Positions 1 to 6,560 are shown, numbered from the stretch's first letter. The stretch is DNA of 8,446 bases from Clostridiales bacterium (GCA_019417145.1 DXVY01000059.1:1-8446), one strand, 5' to 3'. Program-made: numbers and translations. Notes: generated by a model not told the origin, from the sequence alone.

Positions 1-2
1 AT

Positions 3-31
3 ATTATACATATATTCAGTAGGAATGTCAA
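3..31 (-). promoter_or_regulatory. Full-consensus sigma-A promoter firing off the left edge
   Basis: On the minus strand the -35 hexamer TTGACA (26-31) and the -10 hexamer TATAAT (3-8) both match consensus exactly and are separated by exactly 17 nt. The start of transcription would fall just outside the window, so the gene it serves is not visible. It lies downstream of the terminator of the aryl-pyruvate operon and so probably starts an independent transcription unit. The match is seen directly; activity is inferred. Confidence 0.75.
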
Positions 32-289
32 ACCTTCCAACGGGATTTCGGCCGCTTTCTCACATTCACGCCATTTCACAAACTGTCAACAAATATTTTA
101 TGCAAATACACCAATCACACTCTTCTTTATTTTCTCTGCAGTCTTTCTTTTTCTCGTCTTCTTCCGCAGGAATCGGCATTCTATGCAAAAAATCGACAAC
201 CCTTATGTGCAAAGGGAAGAATTCGGATGGATTCCTATTGTGCCCGGGGACCCTGCGCAATATAGGCATGGGCGTGAGAAAATAGACGC
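32..289. other. Intergenic spacer without a convincing gene
   Basis: This stretch lies between the terminator at 290-322 and the edge promoter at 3-31. It is more AT-rich than the coding parts, with a pyrimidine-rich run on the plus strand around 115-170. Short open frames exist on both strands, but none has a properly spaced ribosome site or a recognisable protein. I see no tRNA, repeat array or clear structured RNA. Confidence 0.55.
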
Positions 290-322
290 AAAAACGCGGC
301 GCCGCATATATAGCGGCGCCGC
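290..322 (-). terminator. Rho-independent terminator of the aryl-pyruvate operon
   Basis: A perfect 10-bp stem is formed by 296-305 and 313-322, with a 7-nt loop (306-312). Read on the minus strand it is followed after one base by five T residues (290-294). Both arms are the same self-complementary sequence GCGGCGCCGC, so the element is palindromic at two levels. It starts 12 nt past the stop codon of the ACT gene and closes the operon. Confidence 0.85.
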
Positions 323-334
323 ATTCTACCTGCC

Positions 335-766
335 TTAGATATCGTAAATTTCCTCGCTGCGCATCAGGGTAATACCGCCCTCCAGCAAGGCCTTTATGGC
401 CCTTTCGTTATCCTCCACGCGGAGGATAACGAAGGCGGTTTCCTTCTTGGGATTGAGGAAGGCGTACATATACTCGATGCCGATGTTCTGCTCCGACAGC
501 ACCTCCACCGCCTTGTTCAGGCCGCCGGGGCAGTCGGGCACGGCGATGGCGATGACATCGGTGAGGGAAACGGTCATACCCTCCCGCTTCATGGCCTCCA
601 TGGCCCGCTGGGGTTTATTGACGATCAGACGTAGGATACCGTAGTCGGTGGTGTCGGCGATGGACAAAGCGCGGATATCAATCTGGTTCTCGGCCAGCAG
701 CCGGGTGATCTCGGCCATACGCCCCTGCTTGTTTTCCACAAAAATCGAAAGCTGCTTGATAATCAT
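335..766 (-). CDS. Double ACT-domain protein, putative aromatic amino acid sensor
   Basis: The 143-residue protein is made almost entirely of two ACT domains, roughly residues 3-68 and 72-143. The first has the typical ligand-loop pattern ENKQGRMAEITRLLAE (11-26); the second has the related PDCPGGLNKAVEVLSE (77-92). There is no catalytic domain, membrane segment or DNA-binding motif. ACT domains usually dimerise and bind amino acids at the interface. The ATG start is supported by AGGGAGG seven nt upstream. It is the last gene of the operon, 100 nt after paaK copy B. Free-standing double-ACT proteins often sit beside iorAB and paaK in anaerobes, so a role sensing Phe, Tyr or Trp is likely, but the target (an enzyme such as PaaK or IorAB, or transcription) is not shown by the sequence. 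Confidence 0.9.
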   Translation of the reverse strand: MIIKQLSIFVENKQGRMAEITRLLAENQIDIRALSIADTTDYGILRLIVNKPQRAMEAMKREGMTVSLTDVIAIAVPDCPGGLNKAVEVLSEQNIGIEYMYAFLNPKKETAFVILRVEDNERAIKALLEGGITLMRSEEIYDI

Positions 767-815
767 AGAATAACCTCCCTTTAAATGGAATGCTATAAAC
801 CATACGTTATAACCA

Positions 816-836
816 CAGCGCCCGCCGCGGGCACTG
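816..836 (-). other. Intercistronic hairpin between paaK copy B and the ACT gene
   Basis: On the minus-strand transcript CAGTGCCCG (828-836) pairs with CGGGCGCTG (816-824) around a 3-nt loop, giving nine pairs including one G-U. No T-tract follows, so it is not a standard terminator. It sits in the only long gap (100 nt) within the operon and could act as an RNA-processing or stabilising element or a weak attenuator; this is inference. An 8-bp palindrome GTTATAAC lies next to it at 806-813. Confidence 0.4.
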
Positions 837-866
837 GCCCCTCAACATCTCCGCTCGTCCGGCCCG

Positions 867-2195
867 CTAAATCTGCCGGTTATCGATGACCCGCTTGGCC
901 TTGCCCTCGGAACGGGCCAGGCTCTTGGGCTCCACCAGCTTGACCACGGCGGAAATATTCAGCACCGACTGCATGGCGGCGGCGATCTTCCGCTCCATCT
1001 CCTCAATGCCCCGCACCTGGTCGGTGAACATCTGGTTGGTCATTTCCACCTGTACCTCCAGGGTATCATGGTTGCCCTTGCGATCTACAATAATCAGGTA
1101 GTTAGGCTCCATCCCCAACTGGGTAAGGACGTACTCGATCTGGGAGGGGAATACATTGACCCCGCGGATAATCAGCATATCGTCGGTGCGGCCCTTGGGC
1201 TTGGCCATTTTGACCAGGGTGCGGCCGCAGGCGCAGGGCTCGTGGGACAAGGCGCAGATATCCCGGGTCCGATACCGCATGAGAGGCAGGGCCTCCTTGC
1301 CGATACAGGTAAAGACCAGCTCGCCGTATTCCCCGTCGGGGAGCTGCTCCCCGGTGTCGGGATCGATAATTTCGGGATAGAAGTAATCCTCACAGACATG
1401 GAGGCCACTCTGCATACAGCATTCGTAGGATACCCCCGGCCCGGCGATTTCAGACAAACCATAGATATCATAGGCCTTGATGTTCAGAAGCTGCTCGATA
1501 TTCTGCCGCATGCCCTCGCTCCAGGCCTCGGCGCCGAACAGGCCGCCCCGCAGGGGGATCTTGGTGGTGTCCACGCCCATGTCCCGGCAGGTCTCGCCGA
1601 TATAGGCGGCGTAGGAGGGGGTGCAGCAGAGAAAATTAGAGCCGAAGTCCTGCAAAATCTGGACCTGGCGCTGGGTGTTGCCCGAGGATACCGGAATAGC
1701 GGCGGCCCCCAGCTTCTCCGCGCCGTAGTGGAGTCCCAATCCACCGGTGAACAAGCCGTAGCCGTAGGATACATGGACAAAATCGCTCTTTGTACAGCCG
1801 GCCGCAGCCAGGGCGCGGGCCGCGCCGTCGGCCCATACCTCAATATCGTTCCTTGTATAGCCCACCACCGTCTGCTTACCGGTGGTACCGGAGGAGGCGT
1901 GGATGCGCACCAGCTCTTCCCGGGGCACGGCAAAGAGGCCGTAGGGGAAATGATCCCGGAGATCATTTTTATAGGTAAAGGGCAGCTTTACAATATCGTC
2001 GATACCCCGGATGTCCTCCGGCTTGAGCCCCATCTCATCCATCTTTCCTTTGTAGAAGGGGACGTTATGATAGCAGCGCTCCACCATTTTCACCAGCCGC
2101 TCCGACTGAATGGCGCGCAGGGTCTCCCTGTCGGCCTTTTCAATCTCGGGCTGAAAATAACGCTGATGGGCGGGGTCGTTGATGGGATAATCCAT
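867..2195 (-). CDS. paaK: Phenylacetate-CoA ligase family enzyme, copy B
   Basis: This AMP-forming ligase of 442 residues activates an arylacetate (phenylacetate, or possibly indoleacetate or 4-hydroxyphenylacetate) to its CoA thioester using ATP and CoA. Visible motifs are the phosphate-binding SSGTTGK (101-107), DIYGLSE (243-249), YRTRD (308-312), the hinge region RTDDMLIIRGVNVFP (336-350), and a C-terminal GKAKRV (431-436) whose Lys432 matches the family's catalytic lysine position. A C-A-C-G pair of cysteines (321-324) is also typical. The frame is open for 46 more codons upstream, but that part is Arg/Pro/Gly-rich and would overlap the preceding gene; the ATG at 2195 has GAGGTG eight nt upstream and gives the normal family length. 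It follows the DUF2007 gene by 38 nt. It is clearly diverged from copy A (for example GRTDDMLIIRG versus GRSDDMLKIRG), so a different substrate is plausible. Confidence 0.93.
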   Translation of the reverse strand: MDYPINDPAHQRYFQPEIEKADRETLRAIQSERLVKMVERCYHNVPFYKGKMDEMGLKPEDIRGIDDIVKLPFTYKNDLRDHFPYGLFAVPREELVRIHASSGTTGKQTVVGYTRNDIEVWADGAARALAAAGCTKSDFVHVSYGYGLFTGGLGLHYGAEKLGAAAIPVSSGNTQRQVQILQDFGSNFLCCTPSYAAYIGETCRDMGVDTTKIPLRGGLFGAEAWSEGMRQNIEQLLNIKAYDIYGLSEIAGPGVSYECCMQSGLHVCEDYFYPEIIDPDTGEQLPDGEYGELVFTCIGKEALPLMRYRTRDICALSHEPCACGRTLVKMAKPKGRTDDMLIIRGVNVFPSQIEYVLTQLGMEPNYLIIVDRKGNHDTLEVQVEMTNQMFTDQVRGIEEMERKIAAAMQSVLNISAVVKLVEPKSLARSEGKAKRVIDNRQI

Positions 2196-2233
2196 TGGCA
2201 ATACACCTCTTTGTACGGCCCGTGCAGGCCGGC

Positions 2234-2527
2234 TTATTCTTGTTCTTGATGGCCGGCAGGCTCCTCCGGCGCGCGGAAACGGATGCCATCCAGCAGCTCC
2301 ATGGCCCGGGTCTGATCCGACCGGTTGACCCAAATCTCCATGCCAAAGGGCGAATCGCCCAAGCCGATTCGGAACAGGCCGCCCACAGGCTCATGCTCTT
2401 TTGTCAGAAAGGGGATGCTATGCTTCTTAAAAAGCCCGGTGACCATCCCCAGCTCCAGGGAATCCGCGTCGGCGATTAAACAGACCGGCGGATCTTCAGG
2501 GGCTTTCTCCTTTTTTCTTCCAAACAT
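2234..2527 (-). CDS. DUF2007-type small protein (putative signal-transducing family)
   Basis: This 97-residue cytoplasmic protein has the layout of the DUF2007 family: a strand such as CLIADADSLELGMVTGLFKK (16-35), then a short-range binding-like fold with SIPFLTKEH (37-45), GDSPFGMEIWV (57-67) and a final helix DQTRAMELLDG (71-81). The N-terminus is a basic MFGRKKEK stretch and the C-terminus a charged tail; neither looks like a signal peptide. Family members resemble a small part of the PII/ACT-like fold group but have no firmly known role. The gene starts 6 nt after the iorB stop, with no purine-rich ribosome site before its ATG, so translation probably depends on ribosomes arriving from iorB. 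Its place between iorB and paaK copy B suggests a regulatory or assembly role in this pathway; that is inference. Confidence 0.82.
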   Translation of the reverse strand: MFGRKKEKAPEDPPVCLIADADSLELGMVTGLFKKHSIPFLTKEHEPVGGLFRIGLGDSPFGMEIWVNRSDQTRAMELLDGIRFRAPEEPAGHQEQE

Positions 2528-2533
2528 GGCGGT

Positions 2534-3109
2534 TTAATAGACATAACCCGCGTCAAAGGCTTTCAGGTTCATATCGATAAACTTTTCCGGGACGGTCTGC
2601 TGGATGGCCTGCAACCACACATCCTTTTTAAAATCCATCTGGGCGGCCAACACGCCGATCAGCGCCACGTTCACGGCCTTGGGGGAGCCGGCCTCCACCG
2701 CCAAAGGCAGGGCGTCCACAGGGGTGACGGTGGCGTCGCTGGCCAAGAGCTTCTCCAGTATCCCCTCGGGATACTGCGCCGCGCCGGTTATAACCGGCAT
2801 GGGGTCCATCATTTGGGTATTGACCACCATCTTGCCGCCCTTTTTCAGATAGGGCAGCCAACGGGCCGCCTCCAGCTGTTCAAAGGCCAGGATCAAATCG
2901 GCCTCGCCCTTGTCGATAATGGGGGACGCCACCTGTTGGCCGGCCCGGACATAGGTGACCACCGAACCGCCCCGCTGGGACATGCCGTGCACCTCGCTGA
3001 CCTTGACGTCCAGCCCCTCCGCGATCATAACCGCGCCCAGCAGCCGGCTGGCCAGCAGGGTTCCCTGTCCGCCCACGCCCACAATCATAATATTATAACT
3101 CTTTTTCAT
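2534..3109 (-). CDS. iorB: Indolepyruvate:ferredoxin oxidoreductase, beta subunit
   Basis: The 191-residue product is the gamma-domain-type subunit of the ferredoxin-dependent 2-oxoacid oxidoreductase family, which partners IorA in oxidative decarboxylation of indolepyruvate, phenylpyruvate and 4-hydroxyphenylpyruvate to aryl-acetyl-CoA. Recognisable are the nucleotide/CoA-contacting N-terminus GVGGQGTLLASRLLG (11-25) and the family signature SEVHGMSQRGGSV (38-50); the C-terminal KAFDAGY (183-189) is also typical. Length matches stand-alone IorB. The ATG is 3 nt after the iorA stop, and its GAGGAGG ribosome site lies inside the last iorA codons, so the subunits are translationally coupled and likely made in equal amounts. 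No Fe-S cysteine motif is present here; the clusters are on IorA. Confidence 0.95.
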   Translation of the reverse strand: MKKSYNIMIVGVGGQGTLLASRLLGAVMIAEGLDVKVSEVHGMSQRGGSVVTYVRAGQQVASPIIDKGEADLILAFEQLEAARWLPYLKKGGKMVVNTQMMDPMPVITGAAQYPEGILEKLLASDATVTPVDALPLAVEAGSPKAVNVALIGVLAAQMDFKKDVWLQAIQQTVPEKFIDMNLKAFDAGYVY

Positions 3110-3112
3110 GGT

Positions 3113-4855
3113 TTAGGCCTCCTCCCCATCCTGAATCGCGTCGAATTTACACATCTGCTGACAGACGCCACAGCCCACGCACTGGGTAAAGTCAATGACC
3201 GACTTCTTATCCTTTATGCTGATGGCCGGGCAGCCGATGCGCATACAGGCCTTGCAGCCGGTGCACTTGTCCGCGTCCACCTTCAGGGCGGGTTTATGCT
3301 TTACATACTTGAGCAGGGCGCAGGGACGACGGGATATAATCAGGGAAGGCTCCTTCACAGCCAGCTCTTCCTTGACCGCCTTCTCCACCTCCGCCAGGTT
3401 ATAAGGGTCTACCACCTGCACCCGCTGGATACCGCAGGCCTTGGCCAGCGCGGTGAGATCCACGGCGGCGGTAGGGTCGCCCTTGATGGTATAGCCGGTG
3501 GTGGGGTTCTGCTGGTGTCCGGTCATGCCGGTGATGGAATTATCCAGCACAATCACGGTGGAAATCCCCTTGTTATAGGCGATGTCGATCAGCCCCGTAA
3601 TCCCCGAATGGATAAAGGTGGAGTCGCCGATGACCGCCACGCTTTTAGCGGCGAATGCCTCTCCCCTGGCCTGGTTCATACCGTGCAGGGCCGAGATGGA
3701 CGCGCCCATGCAGATACAGGTATCCACAGCGCTCAGGGGCGCCAATGCGCCTAAGGTATAGCAGCCGATGTCGCCGCTTACATTGCATTTGAGCTTCTTT
3801 AAGGTATAAAACAGGCCGCGGTGGGGGCAGCCGGCGCACAGCACCGGGGGACGTCCCGGGATCTCGGCGTCAATGGCCATGGTTTCAGGTACAACCCCCA
3901 GGATCTTTTCCCGGACGGTGCGCTGGGAGAATTCCCCCAGATAACCGAACAGCTCCTTGCCCACTACCGTAAGGCCGATGGCCTTGCAGTGGGCTTCTAT
4001 GATCCCATCCAGCTCCTCGATCACATAAACCTTTTTGCACTTGGCGGCGAAATCCTTAAGCAGGCGGGTGGGCAGCGGATTCACCATGCCCAGCTTCAGA
4101 TAGTTGGCGGTATCCCCCAAGGCTTCCTTGGCGTACTGGTAACAGATACCGGCGCAGATCACGCCGATCTCGGCTCCCTCGTTATATTCGGCCCGATTGA
4201 TAGGGGCGGTTTCGGCCCATTCGGCCAGTTTCCGCATCCGCTCCTCCACAACCACATGACGTTTAATGGCCATGGCGGGCATCATCACATACTTCTGAGG
4301 ATCCTTGGGGAAATCCTTTGCCGCCGGCTCTACCCGCTCGGACGTCTCCACCAGACTGCGGGAGTGGGCGATGCGGGTGGTCAGCCGGAGAATGACCGGG
4401 GTGTCGAATTCCTCCGACAGATCATAGGCCAGCTTTGCGAAGGAGAGGCATTCGGCCGAATCGGCCGGCTCCACCATGCAAAGCTTGGAGGCGATGGCGT
4501 GATGCCGGGAGTCCTGTTCATTCTGGGAGGAATGCATACCGGGATCGTCGGCCACCGCCACCACCATACCGGCGTTGACCCCGGTATAGGAAGCGGTGTA
4601 TAAGGGATCGGCGGCCACGTTCAGCCCCACATGCTTCATGGCGCAGAAGGAGCGGCTGCCGGCAATCATAGCGCCGCAGGCCACCTCGGCGGCCACCTTT
4701 TCATTGGGCGCCCATTCGCAGTATATATCGTCGTATGTAGCGGCCGCCTCGGTGATTTCGGTGGAGGGCGTACCCGGATAGCTGGATACGACCTTGACGC
4801 CTGCCTCATACAGGCCGCGGGCAACCGCCTCGTTGCCTAACATCAGTTGCTTCAT
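3113..4855 (-). CDS. iorA: Indolepyruvate:ferredoxin oxidoreductase, alpha subunit
   Basis: This is the 580-residue TPP and Fe-S subunit. Residues 1-160 carry the pyrimidine-binding domain (LMLGNEAVARGLYEAG, SSYPGTPSTEI at 24-34). The TPP domain begins near 335 (CAGCPHRG 340-347, GDIGCYTLG 361-369) with the metal/TPP signature GDSTF (410-414) and LDNSITGMTG (437-446). The C-terminal ferredoxin-like part has two cluster motifs: C531-x2-C534-x2-C537-x4-C542-P and C559-x2-C562-x2-C565-x3-C569. It passes electrons to ferredoxin in the cytoplasm. An ATG at 4864 is three codons upstream, but GAAAGG touches it directly, while the ATG at 4855 has AAAGGA at a proper 8-nt spacing, so I choose 4855. The gene follows paaK copy A by 44 nt. 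The family is oxygen-sensitive, which fits an anaerobe. Confidence 0.96.
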   Translation of the reverse strand: MKQLMLGNEAVARGLYEAGVKVVSSYPGTPSTEITEAAATYDDIYCEWAPNEKVAAEVACGAMIAGSRSFCAMKHVGLNVAADPLYTASYTGVNAGMVVAVADDPGMHSSQNEQDSRHHAIASKLCMVEPADSAECLSFAKLAYDLSEEFDTPVILRLTTRIAHSRSLVETSERVEPAAKDFPKDPQKYVMMPAMAIKRHVVVEERMRKLAEWAETAPINRAEYNEGAEIGVICAGICYQYAKEALGDTANYLKLGMVNPLPTRLLKDFAAKCKKVYVIEELDGIIEAHCKAIGLTVVGKELFGYLGEFSQRTVREKILGVVPETMAIDAEIPGRPPVLCAGCPHRGLFYTLKKLKCNVSGDIGCYTLGALAPLSAVDTCICMGASISALHGMNQARGEAFAAKSVAVIGDSTFIHSGITGLIDIAYNKGISTVIVLDNSITGMTGHQQNPTTGYTIKGDPTAAVDLTALAKACGIQRVQVVDPYNLAEVEKAVKEELAVKEPSLIISRRPCALLKYVKHKPALKVDADKCTGCKACMRIGCPAISIKDKKSVIDFTQCVGCGVCQQMCKFDAIQDGEEA

Positions 4856-4863
4856 GGATGTCA

Positions 4864-4869
4864 TCCTTT
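4864..4869 (-). promoter_or_regulatory. Ribosome binding site that decides the iorA start
   Basis: AAAGGA on the minus strand lies 8 nt before the ATG at 4855 but overlaps the first base of the alternative ATG at 4862-4864. The spacing favours the downstream start, which also begins with the family-typical MKQLMLGNEA. Confidence 0.6.
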
Positions 4870-4888
4870 CTATATTTGAACCACTCTT

Positions 4889-4917
4889 ATTATACGATAC
4901 TATTTTTCGCCCCGCAA
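4889..4917 (-). promoter_or_regulatory. Possible weak internal promoter before iorA
   Basis: A perfect TATAAT lies at 4889-4894, just past the paaK copy A stop, with TTGCGG (4912-4917) 17 nt upstream, matching only three of six -35 positions. It could give iorA-iorB extra transcription independent of paaK copy A. The -10 is clear; the promoter as a whole is uncertain. Confidence 0.3.
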
Positions 4918-6201
4918 GTCCAGCACCCGCTTGGCCTTGCCCTGGAACCGTTCCAGGGTTTTGGGCTCCACCAGGCTCACCTTGGCCATGATTCCCAAGA
5001 CGCTCTTGAGCTTTTCCTCAATGCGGCGATGGAGGGCCTCCAGTTCCTTATACCGCTCCAGCACGCCGCCGTCGATCAGCTCCACCCGCACCTCCAGGGT
5101 GTCGGAATAGCCCTCTCTGCGTACCACCAGCTGATAATGGGGGCCCAGCTCCTCCATACCCACCAGCACGCTCTCCACCTGGGAGGGGAACACGTTGACC
5201 CCGCGGATTTTGAGCATATCGTCCGACCGGCCCTTGATCTTATCCATCCGGGCGGTGGTGCGTCCGCATTTGCAGGGTTCATACGTGATGCGGGTAATAT
5301 CCTTGGTGCGGTAGCGCAGCATGGGGATGCCTTCCTTGGTCAGGGTGGTGACCACCAGCTCACCGGTTTCGCCCGGCTCCAGCACCTCGCCGGTAGCGGG
5401 ATCGATGATCTCGCAAAGATAAAAGTCCTCATTGATATGCAGGCCGTCCCGTTCCATGCATTCCCCCGACATGCCGGGGCCGCCGGTTTCCGAAAGCCCA
5501 TAATTGTCGGTGACGAACATCCCCCAGTTTTTCTCGATCTGATCCCGCATCTCCGGCGTGCAGCCCTCGCTGCCCAAGAGTCCCAGACGCAGATGGTAAT
5601 CGCTCATGGGATAGCCTGATTCCTTGGCCAGCTCGGACAGATACAAGGCGTAAGAGGGCGTGGCCACCAGGCAGTTGGTCTTAAAATCCCGCATAAACAT
5701 AAGCTGCTTCTCGGAATTGCCTGAAGAACAGGGCACCACCGAAGCGCCTACCTTTTCCAGCCCGTAGTGGAGTCCCAAGGCGCCGGTAAACATACCGTAT
5801 CCAAAGGCGATCTGCACAATGGTATCCTCATTGGCCCCCACGCCATAGACAATACGGGCCATCATTTCGGCCCAGTTGTCCAGATCCCGCTTGGTATAGC
5901 CTACCACCGTGGGCTTGCCGGTGGTGCCCGAAGAGGCGTGGATGCGGACAATGTCCTTTAAGGGCACGCCGAAAAGGCCGAAGGGATAGGTATCCCGCAG
6001 GTCGGACTTGTTGGTAAAGGGGATATGGCGAATATCGGCCAGGGTTTTCATTTTATCCGGCGTCACCCCGGCCTCCTCCATGCGCTGATGATAGAGAGGG
6101 ACGTTTTCATAGCAGAAACGCACCATCCATTTCAGCCGCTCCAGTTGCAGGGCCTCCATCCGGGGGCGTTTCATGCACTCCATTTCCTTATTCCAGATCA
6201 A
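4900..6201 (-). CDS. paaK: Phenylacetate-CoA ligase family enzyme, copy A (TTG start)
   Basis: This 433-residue AMP-forming arylacetate-CoA ligase is the first gene of the operon. It has SSGTTGK (90-96), DNYGLSETGGPG (232-243), YRTKD (297-301), GRSDDMLKIRGVNVFPS (324-340) and the C-terminal GKAKRV (421-426) with Lys422 at the catalytic lysine position; the C-K-C-G pair is at 310-313. The frame contains an ATG at 6243 and others at 6183 and 6174, but none has a ribosome site. A TTG at 6201 has GAGGTG six nt upstream and yields the standard N-terminus IWNKEMECM and the usual family length, so I choose it. Relative to copy B it is more typical of family members beside iorA. It probably works with IorAB on arylacetyl-CoA, either salvaging arylacetates or releasing them. 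Confidence 0.94.
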   Translation of the reverse strand: MIWNKEMECMKRPRMEALQLERLKWMVRFCYENVPLYHQRMEEAGVTPDKMKTLADIRHIPFTNKSDLRDTYPFGLFGVPLKDIVRIHASSGTTGKPTVVGYTKRDLDNWAEMMARIVYGVGANEDTIVQIAFGYGMFTGALGLHYGLEKVGASVVPCSSGNSEKQLMFMRDFKTNCLVATPSYALYLSELAKESGYPMSDYHLRLGLLGSEGCTPEMRDQIEKNWGMFVTDNYGLSETGGPGMSGECMERDGLHINEDFYLCEIIDPATGEVLEPGETGELVVTTLTKEGIPMLRYRTKDITRITYEPCKCGRTTARMDKIKGRSDDMLKIRGVNVFPSQVESVLVGMEELGPHYQLVVRREGYSDTLEVRVELIDGGVLERYKELEALHRRIEEKLKSVLGIMAKVSLVEPKTLERFQGKAKRVLDLRGEK

Positions 6202-6207
6202 TTGGCA

Positions 6208-6213
6208 CACCTC
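6208..6213 (-). promoter_or_regulatory. Ribosome binding site for the TTG start of paaK copy A
   Basis: GAGGTG on the minus strand is separated by 6 nt from the TTG at 6199-6201. The same hexamer precedes paaK copy B at 8 nt. It is the only good ribosome site near the beginning of this frame. Confidence 0.75.
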
Positions 6214-6221
6214 GATTTTCC

Positions 6222-6241
6222 GCGGCGGAATTTGCCGCCGC
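6222..6241 (-). promoter_or_regulatory. Leader hairpin directly upstream of the paaK copy A ribosome site
   Basis: GCGGCGG (6235-6241 on the minus strand) pairs perfectly with CCGCCGC (6222-6228) around a 6-nt loop. The stem is all G-C and ends 8 nt before GAGGTG, inside a predicted leader of about 58 nt. No T-tract follows, so it is not a standard terminator. It could stabilise the 5' end or tune translation; the function is inferred. Confidence 0.5.
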
Positions 6242-6266
6242 ACCGCTTTAACGCATTGTAGCGTAT

Positions 6267-6296
6267 ATTATACCACAGGCGCCGTCGCTTTTACAA
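6267..6296 (-). promoter_or_regulatory. Promoter of the aryl-pyruvate operon
   Basis: On the minus strand TTGTAA (6291-6296) and TATAAT (6267-6272) are 18 nt apart, and a TG one base upstream of the -10 (6274-6275) makes it an extended -10 promoter. Transcription would start near 6260, about 58 nt before the TTG codon. It is the only strong promoter found ahead of the six-gene run. Confidence 0.75.
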
Positions 6297-6560
6297 GAAA
6301 TCTGCCGAACGAAATCCCAAAGAATAATTTGGGCGGATTGCCGGAAACAGACAAAAAAGAGGAAACGGATGCATCCACCCCGGGGATTACCCACAACGCG
6401 ATCCCTATCACACCGAAGGGCTTTAGGTACGACGCACTTCTTGCAAAATTGCTGATACGCCATATTGTGTAAACAAAGGGGTTCGAAGAAGACAAACCCG
6501 TATGGGCTGTCTTTGTACGGTCCATAACGCCGTCATACCAGGCGCCTTCCCCCGTATACG
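6297..6560. other. Intergenic region upstream of the operon promoter, with small inverted repeats
   Basis: No convincing gene is present. Three small symmetric elements are visible: CCCAAA-6 nt-TTTGGG at 6316-6333, about 20 nt upstream of the -35; the palindrome GGATGCATCC at 6367-6376; and an imperfect hairpin at 6489-6513 (AAGACA, CCC / GGG, TGTCTT). The first is well placed for a regulator binding site. Short open frames here lack ribosome sites and resemble no known protein. Confidence 0.45.

Noticed and set aside
66..269. Minus-strand open frame with a Glu/Lys-rich and Cys-containing product
   Set aside because: No Shine-Dalgarno sequence before either possible ATG, no recognisable family, and it sits just after a strong terminator with no promoter of its own.
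25..285. Plus-strand open frame of 86 codons in the left spacer
   Set aside because: Its start overlaps the -35 of the edge promoter, the ribosome-like bases touch the ATG, and the product is low-complexity and runs nearly into the terminator.
1068..2249. Long plus-strand open frame (393 codons) opposite paaK copy B
   Set aside because: It is antisense to a well-conserved gene, resembles no protein I know, and is explained by GC-rich codon use. The same holds for the plus-strand frames at 2813-3754, 3821-4603 and 4858-5619.
2196..2333. 46-codon upstream extension of paaK copy B
   Set aside because: It is rich in Arg, Pro and Gly, overlaps the DUF2007 gene in another frame, and lacks a ribosome site; the ATG at 2195 has one and gives the normal family length.
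6248..6463. Minus-strand open frame of 71 codons overlapping the operon promoter
   Set aside because: No ribosome site, no recognisable product, and it runs through the promoter elements.
6202..6480. T-box or other amino acid riboswitch ahead of the operon
   Set aside because: The leader predicted from the promoter is only about 58 nt, and no T-box core (AGGGTGG-type with ACCGCG) or antiterminator-terminator pair was found on the minus strand.
6477..6490. tRNA-like GGGTTCGAA motif
   Set aside because: There is no acceptor stem, anticodon arm or 3' partner sequence; only the T-loop-like bases are present.
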